Shown piece after piece: positions 46,001-56,821 of a DNA stretch of 64,000 bases (the stretch's first letter is position 1; every line of letters starts with the position of its first letter). Both the position numbers and the translations under genes were made by a program. This DNA comes from Membranipora membranacea (Eukaryota > Bryozoa > Gymnolaemata > Cheilostomatida > Membraniporidae): contig OU612066.1 in NCBI GenBank assembly GCA_914767715.1, forward strand, positions 811,001 to 875,000, in the 5' to 3' direction. The notes beneath the pieces were generated by a model, which had not been told where the DNA came from, did not search any database, and was given only the letters and a program-made list of their open reading frames with translations.

Positions 46001-48695
46001 AGCAGACTAGTACGGTTATTGACCCAGTAGTCATGATGTGACTGAAGTAGCTGTAGTGTAATAAAGATATTCTCCGCTATCCTTGTAGGTTATACCAGCA
46101 ATAAATCTGAATCCGGGAGACGACGCCGGATACGGACAGAGTATCCTACAGAGAGAGTCTCTGGTGTTTGAGTTGCCCAATCCTCTAAACAGACCACCGA
46201 CACTAAAACCTGGTGAGCTGACTGTTCTACCTGCTCGTCCTAAAGCCTTAATTTTATTGCTAAGTACTGGTTACTTTGCAAAACTGCTCTACACATGCAT
46301 AAGAGTACTGTCATCCTCTTGGCAATCCGTATAGTGCTGCAGGCAGCACTAATGTTCCCATTGAGCTTGATTACTGTGTAAGACCTTTCTGTTGATTCTC
46401 AGTAGATCAGTTTGGAGATGAAGATGATGATTCTGAGGCTCCTCTCATAGCTGGAGGGATGGCTGGGGTGGGGGCGGGGGTAGGGAGCCCCTCACAGAGA
46501 CAAGATCTCCTAACACCAAGCCGTAACTCCCCTACTATACTGAGACGAAGGCTGACTCGACAAGCTGAGGCAGCAGAAAAAACTCTGACTCTGCTGATAA
46601 TCGCAGCTCTAAATCTGTTAAATTCCTCGATAAACCAGGTAAGGTGTAATCTTGGTACTGTGGTAATGATTCCTTGATTTTAATGTCTCCTTAAACTCAT
46701 ATTTGTATAAGGTGTAACCTAGTGCGGGCATAGATGCAGTGCTTGTCTACCCTTGATCATCAACTGTATTATTTCCATCTTGTTGCAATTTTGAAGTTTA
46801 CTGGGAACCCTTATATGATTTCAGTGAACGTGATTTTTCTTTGTGAATATCCAAAACAAAAGAAAAATGATGACGTTGTGTGCTGATGATGAAGTTGTGT
46901 GCTGATGACGTTGAGTGATTATAACATTGTGTGATTACGACAGGTGGCAGGTTGAGACATAGTATTGGTAAGCGTAGACAGATAAGTTTAGATAGGAGAC
47001 AGCTAATGGCTATAGATACTACATCACTAACCAGTACTATATCTAGTGATACTACAGGAAGCTTTTATAGTGTAACCAGCTCTGTACAGGATCTCAGGTA
47101 TGTGCTTCTCTGACTCTCCACATCATATATAATCATATATCATTATAACTCTGCCTCACTAACTGTCCATTGTGGCTATTCTGACCAAAAGCGCTAAGTC
47201 GTAGTAGATAACTATGATATGTGATATCTCTGCACAACATCATCGACCACCAATGCCTGGCATCTGAGTAAAATGACATTAAGGTGATTTCAAATTAAAT
47301 CTATTTGGAAATCTGTGCATATCACTGCTAGGGTTTTGATGCTGTAACCATCTGTGTAACATGCATTTATGAAATGTGTTTTATGCAATATATTTGTGTA
47401 ATGTGTATTCATCTAATTTGTATTTACGTTATATGTTTTAACGTGATGTGTATTTATATATTGACAGTAGCAGTAGAGCAGATGGTATGATGTCGAGACA
47501 GCAGAGTGCTATCAGTAGTAACTCTCTATATGAGTTAGCTTCTCCTTATCCTCCATCAGCTGCCACACCTCGACGTAGTATCAGGTATATAACTATAAGT
47601 AGTAATTCTCTATATGAGTTAGCTTCTCCTTATCCACCATCAGCTGCCACACCTCGACGTAGTAGCAGGTATATAACTATAAGTAGTAATTCTCTATATG
47701 AGTTAGCTTCTCCTTATCCCCCATCAGCTGCCACACCTCGGCGTAGTATCAGGTATATAACTATAAGTAGTAATTCTCTATATGAGTTAGCTTCTCCTTA
47801 TCCACCATCAGCTGCCACACCTCGACGTAGTAGCAGGTATATAACTATAAGTAGTAATTCTCTATATGAGTTAGCTTCTCCTTATCCCCCATCAGCTGCC
47901 ACACCTCGACGTAGTAGCAGGTATATAACTATAAGTAGTAATTCTCTATATGAGTTAGCTTCTCCTTATCCTCCATCAGCTGCCACACCCCGACGTAGTA
48001 TCAGGTATATAACTATAAGTAGTAATTCTCTATATCAGTTAGCTTCTCCTTATCCCCCATCAGCTGCCACACCTCGACGTAGTATCAGGTATATAACTAT
48101 AAGTAGTAATTCTCTATAAGAGTTAGCTTCTCCTTATCCACCATCAGCTGCCACACCTCGACGTAGTATCAGGTATATAACTATAAGTAGTAACTCTCTG
48201 TATGAGTTAGCTTCTCCTTATCCACCATCAGCTGCCACACCTCGACGTAGTAGCAGGTATATAACTCTATACATCACGGTGTCTTACATAATGGTCACAA
48301 CTCTGTAGTACTCAGATTATTTTGTAATCTGCAAGACTTTTTATTTGGAGGAGACCAAATAATGTCAACAAAGTGTAACTGGATATTTATTCTTGTCATC
48401 CATCCTTGTATTTCACACAACACACGGACCCTAAGCAACTGTAGATGATACTGAATATTTAATGTCACAAACCAAAATTTTTTTTTTTGCAGCTTGAATG
48501 ATCTGGAGCTTGAGAATACTTTGTTGAATGAGACTGAGAACAACACTAATCAGAATGCTCGAGGTATAGCGGGTGCTGGTTACATATCCCCTCATGAGCA
48601 CAGCTCAAGTTCTGAGGCCACCACCTGTGTATCAGGGTCTACACTCAACCCTCACAGCGCAACACACACAGGAACTACACTCGTAGATTTACAAA
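43038..48695 (+). CDS. BLTP1: BLTP1 exons 17-28
   Basis: Exons 43038-43239, 43435-43526, 43640-43813, 44137-44281, 44842-44961, 45229-45371, 45638-45787, 46089-46212, 46406-46638, about 46946-47097, 47468-47584, 48493-48695. Landmarks: GHLTLSGLQMRGHAMFS, TCPTEEDIKYRMTRVSIDL, EPWLEAGS, RKSKRLWFLWPTEDQ and CGCHGGCAFFG. The Ser-rich stretch from 46406 to 48695 is the less conserved linker also present in vertebrates. The joint from 46638 (phase 0) to the exon near 46946 is unresolved: no acceptor there gives the right phase, so a short exon is probably missing from my model. The donor at 47584 is the first of nine duplicates. Confidence 0.88.
44255..44350 (+). repeat. Degenerate tandem repeat over BLTP1 exon 20 donor
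   Basis: Four imperfect copies of CTATCTACATGTAAGATCTCA start in the exon and continue past its donor at 44281. The copies are diverged, so this array is older than the others. Confidence 0.6.
47510..48265 (+). repeat. 84-bp array duplicating the BLTP1 exon 27 donor
   Basis: Nine copies of an 84-bp unit encode SSNSLYELASPYPPSAATPR (plus RSI/SR) and include the donor CAG|GTATATAACT. Unit length is 28 codons, so the frame is kept across copies. Copy 8 has a nonsense change (TAT to TAA near 48117), which would end the protein if donors downstream of it were used. Confidence 0.95.
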
Positions 48696-49014
48696 GTAAG
48701 AGTCTAATAGGGTCAACCCCAGGATGACAACAATTGTATACCTGTGTATTTTTATTAGATAAAACCATGATTTTAACGGTATATTTTCATCAGAACAGAG
48801 TAGTGATGTAGTTTTAACGTTGACTGTTCAACAGGTTATATTTGAAGGTTGCAAACTGAAATAAATGTGTCCTGTCAAACCCATGAAAAAATGTATATAC
48901 TTACTGTTTTCCCATAAAGACCCAGATTCTGAGAGAATAACAATAAAAGTGATAATTGTCACGTATTTTAAGTAGTAGATAAATGTAGTGATGGTTTCAT
49001 TTTACTTCTTACAG

Positions 49015-51385
49015 ATCACATGAAGGATCCGATAGTCAAGTCCTCATTACTCATGAACTGTTATATGAAACACATGACGCAAAGTCGCTGTTCTCATTGG
49101 ATGAATAAGCCACACCCACCTCACCATCATAAGCCACTCCTCTCACCCACCACACCTATGGTTGATATAGCTGCTGCATTCGACAATGAGCATCGCATGT
49201 AAGTTAATTATCTGTCAGCATAATCCAACGCTGGCACCTAAATCGGAATTTTTGACTCAACAAATATATATATATATATACATATGTATAATAATTTTGT
49301 CTTCAAAATGTATCAATGCAAAAAATTTACCCCATAGCTTAGGTAACAATAACAGTTTGAATCCACAGGAAAAAAGTATATAAAAGTGGTTCAATATTGT
49401 GAGTGGCACTTGGGTGAGTTGGGGGAGTGTATTTTACACACCCATGCAGAAAACTTCATTCAGCCAAATGAATTTAAGCTTAATATATACCACTTTCCCA
49501 TTCCCCTATCAATCCTTGACCCAGTATAGTTATATGTATTTTCTACCTTTAGACACAGTAACTCATATGAACCACATGACTGGGCTCCTTCATTCTCGTT
49601 TGTAAATCAAGGATTTCATCCTGGGCTGTTCACAATGAGAAAGGTAACTACTGTTTGTTTGTCTATTGGAATGAGGATGTTTTCTCAAGTTTTTCACTGC
49701 TTGATGGATTATTTGAGAACAGGATGAAATACAAGAGGAGTTGGGTTTTTGAAAGGTTAGGTTATAAGCCCATTTTTATTGAAGGAGCGTCTTGGATTAA
49801 GTTAAATACAACTTTGTACTAAGATATGAAGATAATTATTGTTATTCCGCAAATTCCTACCTTTTAATGCTTACATAAACTGCCTCTGGATTGAAATTGT
49901 TATCGGTAATAACGGTGGTAAACTGTTGGCTCAATAAATACATACCTTACATCTAGAGACTACACTCATTAATAAGAAGAATTACAACGTGATTACTAAC
50001 TTCTGTTATCAGAGACAGAGTAAATGTGATGAGGTGTATGACATAGATTCTGATGTGGAAACGTTTATGAGTACCGAAGATTTATCTCCACCTAACTCTG
50101 CGTCTAATGAAGGAATGATGAATACGACAGCGATATGTAAACTGAAGGGATCACTAGACATCCTTATATCACCTCTAACACTCGAGGCTGTACAAAGGTG
50201 TGTAACTTACCATCATATATAATGTGTTGTGCCGGCTATTGCGATTTGGGTACTTGTAATATTAACAGAGATTGAGAGCTTCCTCCGGCAGTAGAGGGGC
50301 ACTTTTGACAATTTCAGGAAGTCCCGTGATCCATTTGTATTATCACACGGTAATATCGGATCTGATAATAAAACTGATACTAAACTGATAATAATAGACA
50401 GTTTTCTGAGCTCTAAATTGAGCCTCTATTCAGAGTTGTCCTCACCCCAGTTTGGTACTTTTAACCCAAGCAGCATAGGAAAAAGGAGCTGAAAAGAGGG
50501 TTATCTTGATCCGCATCATTGAAAACCCTTAGGGTTTCCAAATCATTGGGGGCTTGAAAGCTGATAAATCTCAATTTTAGTGATGATATTCACGAAAAAT
50601 TCGATGAAATTTGTCCGCAATACCGGCAGAAATTGACATAAATGCCTATCTGAAAACAAATATTATTTCCCAATCGATGTCCCTATGAATTTTCAATGAT
50701 GCGGATTCTGAAACAAAAATCATCAGTTTCCCAATAGCGAACCTCCTTATCGAAATTAATGATGAGATGTTTCCTTGTTATATCAAGTTATTGTGTTATT
50801 GTGATATTATATATTAGATTTGATATATCTATATTTGCTTCCTACTTTAGGTATATAGAGACTCTAACTCCTATACTGACAAACCTTCATCCCTCACATC
50901 TAGTCGATCAGCTACATGATAAAGTCTCATCAGACGTACAAGATCAGAATAAGATCAAAAAGCAGCAGGCTAAACAGGTAAACTATAACAGCAAGCTAAA
51001 CAGGTAAACAAAAACCCTAGTCAGCGCAATGTAATATCCACTACACCAACAGTTATATCATCTTCAGAACAACACAAGAGTGGCATTTGTTGCCCCTGTT
51101 AATCCTTTCTCCGTCAGTTTAAGATCTGCATAAGGACAACAGAGTGAGAATGATACACTTATGAGGAGTAGATAGATGTATAACTATCCTGTTTTGTGAT
51201 ATTATACTATATTTGTTATATGTTTATCACATTATATTATTAAGGAGACACAAGGTATACCAGACCATGTACATAATGAGACAGGAGCTTACGCTAAGAT
51301 CGGAGTTAAGATAAACCCAGATAAGACATCGGGACAGCACGATACTAGAGACTGGAGACTGCAGGTCATGTTCCAAATGTCCAAG
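49015..51385 (+). CDS. BLTP1: BLTP1 exons 29-33
   Basis: Exons 49015-49198, 49553-49643, 50013-50197, 50851-50977, 51245-51385, phase-consistent. Landmarks: LLMNCYMKHMTQ, WAPSFSFVNQGFHPG, LKGSLDILISPLTLEAVQRYIETLTP and HLVDQLHDKV, matching the family's middle region. A duplicate of the exon 32 donor lies at 50978-51003. A truncated MITE of family B lies in the intron at 50397-50760. The next exon is 5.4 kb away, beyond the nested antisense gene. Confidence 0.9.
50397..50760 (+). mobile_element. Truncated MITE family B copy
   Basis: The left end GACAGTTTTCTGAGCTCTAA after a TA dinucleotide and the internal body match 61033-61531 (for example GGGTTTCCAAATCATTG and ATGAAATTTGTCCGCAA). The right terminal repeat is missing. 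It lies in a BLTP1 intron. Confidence 0.75.
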
Positions 51386-51489
51386 GTAAGATAGCAACTT
51401 CTCGATATTAAACAGCAGGAAAAAATGGGATAATATCAAATTTTTATTAAAGACTTCGGAAGGACCACAGCAATACACAGTCTGGCAGT

Positions 51490-51945
51490 TAGTTCTGCAG
51501 TAGTTACAAAATATTTTCACACTTAGAAAATTCAGAGCACTCCTGGGTAAAAATGATGTATAGTGTTAGAAATTGTCCTCCCTTCTCATATATGAGGTAT
51601 GAGGTATTTGCGAAGCCGAGTGCTGAACCAGCCCAATAAACTATCACTTGTGTCTACCTGAGAGAACTGTATAAATTCATAAATGCAGTTATCTACTGTT
51701 GTAAAATTTCTCCTGACTATGGAACAATAATTATTTTGAACTTATGTGAAACGAATGGTGATTAAGTATTTTGAAGTAGTAGTTTATTAGGTTGGCACAG
51801 CACTAGGCTACATGAATATGTCATAGCTCTTAGATGAGAAGGGAGGAGAATTTCTAACACTGTACATAATTTTTACCCTAAAGTGCTCTGAATTTTCTAA
51901 ATGTGAAAACAATGCATAATTACTGCAGAACTACATGAGAAAAAA
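51490..51945. mobile_element. Foldback MITE in BLTP1 intron 33
   Basis: Inverted arms of about 100 bp (51490-51595 and 51830-51945) are built on GTTCTGCAGTA, TTCAGAGCACT and TTTCTAACACT and their complements, with a unique centre of about 230 bp. Non-coding. Confidence 0.7.
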
Positions 51946-52446
51946 AAATCCAGTGATTGCTACCTTTAGTATGCCTGCCGTAAACTAATCACACAATGTG
52001 CTGAAAACAATGTATACAAAACTGGAAACCTCGAAAAGAACAATAAGGCTTCAAAATTCAAATCTATCTATACAAATAGCAATCATTGACAGAGGCATGG
52101 AATAATGCCAGTGTGTAACAACTCAATATAAAATGAACAGTAACACGTAATATACAATAACATGGAGAACTGATTATCAAATACCAGGCCCAAAGACATT
52201 TGCACCAAGCCAGCTGATGTTGATTTCCTTCTCAAGTAATAATCTTTGCAGTTTAGTGCCTCCTACAATTAACCACATTCAAGCTTTATTAATAGAATAT
52301 AAGCCGGCCTCATATAGTCAGGCTTACACGGCTGCTGATCCTAGATTGGTATATATAAGATTAATATCCGAGCTGAGACTACGAGGATGCAGTCTGCATG
52401 CAGCGGGATGGATGCGTAACTAGTCTCTGAGCTGAGATTAGTCAGT

Positions 52447-55400
52447 TTAGTGCAGCTGAAAGAAGAGAAGAGTTCTGTTGTTCCATCCTGCTACAATCAG
52501 CTCATTCCCTGAAATACTCATGTCCTCAAATGTATTAGGAAACTGGTCAACGAAGAACTCATTCTCAATATCACCTAAAGTATACCAAAAAGATGCAGAT
52601 ATATTGTACCAGAAATTGCAGGGATGCGTCTCCGATAATTGATTCATACATCTGTTTGATCACAAATAATCCTGTAACTTTTCATCAACATACTATATAT
52701 ATTGATCTGTCTGCCCTGGAGTAAAAGGTACTTATACTGAAAGAATTAAAAGTACCTAAGAAAATCTGAAGTTGTAACAATACATATTGCTTCCCTTTTG
52801 TTTGGGTTGTAAACCTGCCCACAAAACATTCTGAAAGCCTCAACCTCAATGGCAAAGTTGACTAATCGCGAAGTCTTTGTTTAGGCTAACCGTACCGTTC
52901 TCATTTAACAAGAAGAGCTTTCTTGATTTCAGTCCCGCCGCACATATGCTTCCGTTGCTGGTCACGTGTGTCTCCAGCTCTCTGTTAGATATATTTTGCC
53001 TACCTTCATTTTCAGAAGTTTTTTTCCTGACGCAACGACAAGTAAGGATCCACCAGGGCATAGTTCAATGTTTGTTATCTTCTTCACATTTGGGTCACAG
53101 TATCTTTTGGGAGGACCATCTTCTGATAGATTATACTGAACTATCTGACCTTGACCTTTATCTAGCACGTAGACGTGTGATTGGTCGGCTGTGATTCCAT
53201 ATGTTGTATTGACCAGGCATAGGAATGAGAACAATTCCTTTGTGCCCGAGTTACTGTACTGTCTCGCTCTCAGTTTATCTCTTTCTTTATAAGTTATGTA
53301 AATGTCCTCATTGTGTACAGCTGTGCAGGTCTTGGATGCCTTGGATACCATCTGAAATTGGCCTGTAGTTTTGTGGAACAGCTTCAGCCCTTTCGAACAT
53401 CCAACAGCCAGCTTATCTTTGCCCAGGTGATTCACTGTGGTACATTGGGCATCTGTATCAAAGCAAGCCATCAACTTTATCCCAGCTATACTAGCTGGCA
53501 GCTCTCCCAAATGGAACTTTACAGCTTTGACATCACCTAAAGAGCGGATAACGATATAAGTCTGGGTAAAACATGTATCACCTGTGGGATCAATCATACT
53601 GCGGAACAAGCTGTTATTATCTCAGAAGTGACCTGACAATCCAACCTACTGTTAGGATGAAGGATGACCTGATGTTGTACTAACCCTACTAGAGTCTGTA
53701 CGTTTAACTAGACTACTCACATGTCTGCTCGATGAGGGTAATGAGCTGCGTTTTGTCAGGTTCTGTGCTGATCATCTCCGAGGCTTTAAGCACCGATACC
53801 TTATCATCTAGCTCTCTCTGAGTCTGCTTCATTGTCTCTTTGAGCTGTTTTATCTACAAATAATCAAGTAAACTAAGTTACCGGTTTGTTCTGTGTTGAG
53901 TGTGGGTAAGGATATGTATAACATCATTCCTTCAAGAGCATTGATTCTATACTCTGCGGAGCGATGATAAGAATGATGCAGCATAAGTACGTGCATTTGC
54001 ACCTGTTAGAGATCATAAACCTGTAGATGTCAACCAACCTCATTTTTGGTTTTAGCTCTCCAGTTTTCCAGCTGAGTATAAGCCAATGGTATTATATCCT
54101 CCAGATCATCTGGTAGATGTTTACCAGCAGATTTAGTAGAGGCACACTCAGTTCTTACTGTACATCTGTCACATAAGCACAGTATTAACACGTGATAATA
54201 TTACATGTGAACATGTATCATTGATGTGAAATGTTTATCCCAACTTTTCTCACAACTCTCAAACTCATCTGTATTCTAAGCCAAATTGTTCAGAAATTCA
54301 TCTGTGATGATACAGTTACATGAATATTATTGCCAGAACATTCACAGGGTCAACAGAGCAGAGTTATCGCCTTGACTATCGATTTCACCTGTGCCAAAAG
54401 GCAAAGCTTTCATTATGCTGGAGCTGCTTTTAAGCTGCAGATTTTTGTCTCAAGATTTTCGGTTGCTCCCAATAATAACATATATAGAAGAAAAATCTGA
54501 CGGAAAATCTTACTGAAAAACCTGCAGTGTTTGCGCACTAATAATTTACTAGTGTTAACATGAGCCTACATATAGCACAGAAATATCATACAGTGATAAC
54601 ATCGCGCCTCCACTGGTCTGTCACAGCTTGAGCAAACAGTGTATCCATCTGTAAAGTAGAGTGTACAGGAAATGAAGGATGGAGGCATCATAATAAACTA
54701 CCGATCTATCAATAATAATCGGCCCAAATTAGGCTTATCTAGCTGTGTTGCAGACATCTATCATTCTGCACTAAGATCAATTTTTTCCGACAATATACAA
54801 CTGGATGAGCATGATTAGCTCGGCGTTCTGAAACTCACAGGATTTTTTGGCCCTAGGTTTTCTAATATTAATCAAACTAAGCTGGGGAGAGAGGGGGCTG
54901 CTAGACCAAGATGACACATTGATGTCTCTTTAAGCCTTTGTTTTCCCTGTGGCTAATGACATTACTAGATCTGAATACTCAGGAATTGTGCTACACTGGG
55001 GGTGTGATGTTGTTATGTGTATTTTACCTCTTTTTGTTGACTGAGCCTTGTTTTGAGCTATGTTGACTTGATCACGTAGGAAGTCTGATAGCCGACAAAT
55101 CGGGAATCCGCTGGCACCACGATCTCCCTCCCACGGAACGGACAGAGCAACTTACCTCACCATTCTTAATCCCATCTGTTCATAGTAAAATAATAACACA
55201 CAGTGTACAGGTTAAAATTTGATTTTCAAACAAAAATGAGAACGAATTAAACAAACTATTATTATTTGGTCTGTTAACAAATAAAAATAAAGTTTATTTG
55301 TGAAACGCTTAATAAAATTGCAGAGCAAAAATTTCTAAGCGTTATTACATTAAAAGCAATAAAATAAAGGTGAAATAAAATGTGTGCATGAGGATAAAAT

Positions 55401-56316
55401 GAAAACATAATTCTGATACTGCTATATAAATCTATAAAATAAAATCTAATTACTTAAAGTACAACCTAAATAAATACGTTTTAGGAGCGGACTTAAAAAT
55501 GGTAAGGCTCGGCAACAGCTGCAAATCAGGGGGCAGGGAATTCCAGAGGGTTACGAGTGATGATGGTAGGGATTTTCCACCGAATGTGGCCAAGCGAGAG
55601 GTGTGATGGGATGCGAGGATGATTTTTGAGCTGCTTCTAGTGACACGGCGAGGTTCAGGAATGTAGAATTGATTGATGAAATAAGATGGCGTATCAGGAG
55701 AGTTATGATAGATCTTGTATGCAAAAAGTAGAATTTTAAATTGAGCTCTGGCTTTGATAGGAAGCCAGTGGAGTGACTTTAGTGCAGCGGTGGCAGAGTC
55801 GAATCGCCGTGCACCAGTGAGGCATTTTGCGCAGCTGTTTTGGATAGTTTGAATTTGATTGCGGGCAAAGTCGGGGAGGGTGAAATAGATGGAGTTGCAG
55901 AAATCGATGCGAGGTGTGATGAAGCTATGAATGAGTGTGGCAAAATGATGTGACGGTATGAATTGTCTGATAGCCTTTAATCTGCGTAGTTGGAGCGCAC
56001 AATTTAACATGTAGATGCGCTGAGGTTTAGAATGAATAGCTTGATGGGGTGTTATGACTGTCTGAAATAAAATAGTTGAGTAAATATCATAGCATATCAG
56101 TGCATTGTGGCATAACATTTACTTGTATTGCTAACTTACCGATAGCGCTGACTTACCTATACACTCTTGACAGCAGCGATGTCCACATGGTAGAAGCTGC
56201 AGTCTCATCTGCTCCATACAAACTATACATTCAAGCTCTCTCACAATATCCCCGGATACCACCATCAATGGCTTACACATAGACATATTTGTTATGTTTG
56301 ATACGGCAATTTTCAT
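52447..56316 (-). pseudogene. TRIM-like gene (RING, B-box, coiled coil, propeller) nested antisense in BLTP1; probably decayed
   Basis: Minus-strand exons: 56316-56157 (RING part: CIVC, CGHRCCQEC), 55175-55028, 54648-54570 (B-box: CSSC, RCYHC, FLC), 54165-54039 (rest of B-box plus start of coil), 53853-53721 (coiled coil), 53620 to about 52867 (propeller-like repeats) and about 52575-52451 (last blade, ending LLFFQLH). Most joints are phase-consistent. The 55175-55028 exon begins in frame (DGIKNGEVSC), but RING-like and linker text then continue in two other frames. The propeller exon also changes frame near 52985-53035. TRIM proteins are RING E3 ubiquitin ligases; propeller types bind RNA or proteins. 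Three apparent frame breaks favour a pseudogene; unrecognised micro-introns or sequencing errors could also explain them. Confidence 0.6.
55250..56118 (-). mobile_element. LINE fragment: reverse-transcriptase C-terminus and 3' tail (copy 2)
   Basis: An open reading frame of 222 codons (56118-55450) encodes the end of a non-LTR reverse transcriptase (FATLIHSFITPRIDFCNSI, SCAKCLTGARRF, LHWLPIKARAQFKILL, WNSLPPDL). The 3' tail has the same hairpin as copy 1: AACGCTTA (55304-55311) with TAAGCGTT (55336-55343). It is 5'-truncated. It lies in the first intron of the TRIM-like gene, in the same orientation, which itself lies in a BLTP1 intron. Confidence 0.88.
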
Positions 56317-56821
56317 TTACTATGCGGTCCCTGCTCCGCTAAAAGTTCTTGCTATGTGGCAGTTTTATTTCTATGGGATCAACAAGAGACAATAATTCAA
56401 CATATGTCAATATCTGTTCATTGTGATGTTCCCAACATAACAAAGCAAAAAATGGAGCGATGATTCCTATAATCAATCAATATGATACATATTGATCATC
56501 AGAGAATATAAATACCTAAGACAATAGGTTTGGACAGTATAACAATAAATGCTTAGCCTTTTTACAAGACTATGTTGTTTTGTTTTGGGGACTCCCCCAA
56601 ACAGAACAAGTAGTCCAGTGACAAAGCTAACCAATGTCGTTGTATATCGACCATAGGAAATGACTTCAAATATATTGAGATGGAAATTTATACCTCTCAG
56701 TACTATCGTTTTGATGTTTATATTACCATAATGCTGAACTATATGATGTATGTTGGGCACCTACTTACATTTTGGGTACCTATATATCCTTGTATTATCC
56801 GAGTGTGTTGATTATTTACAG

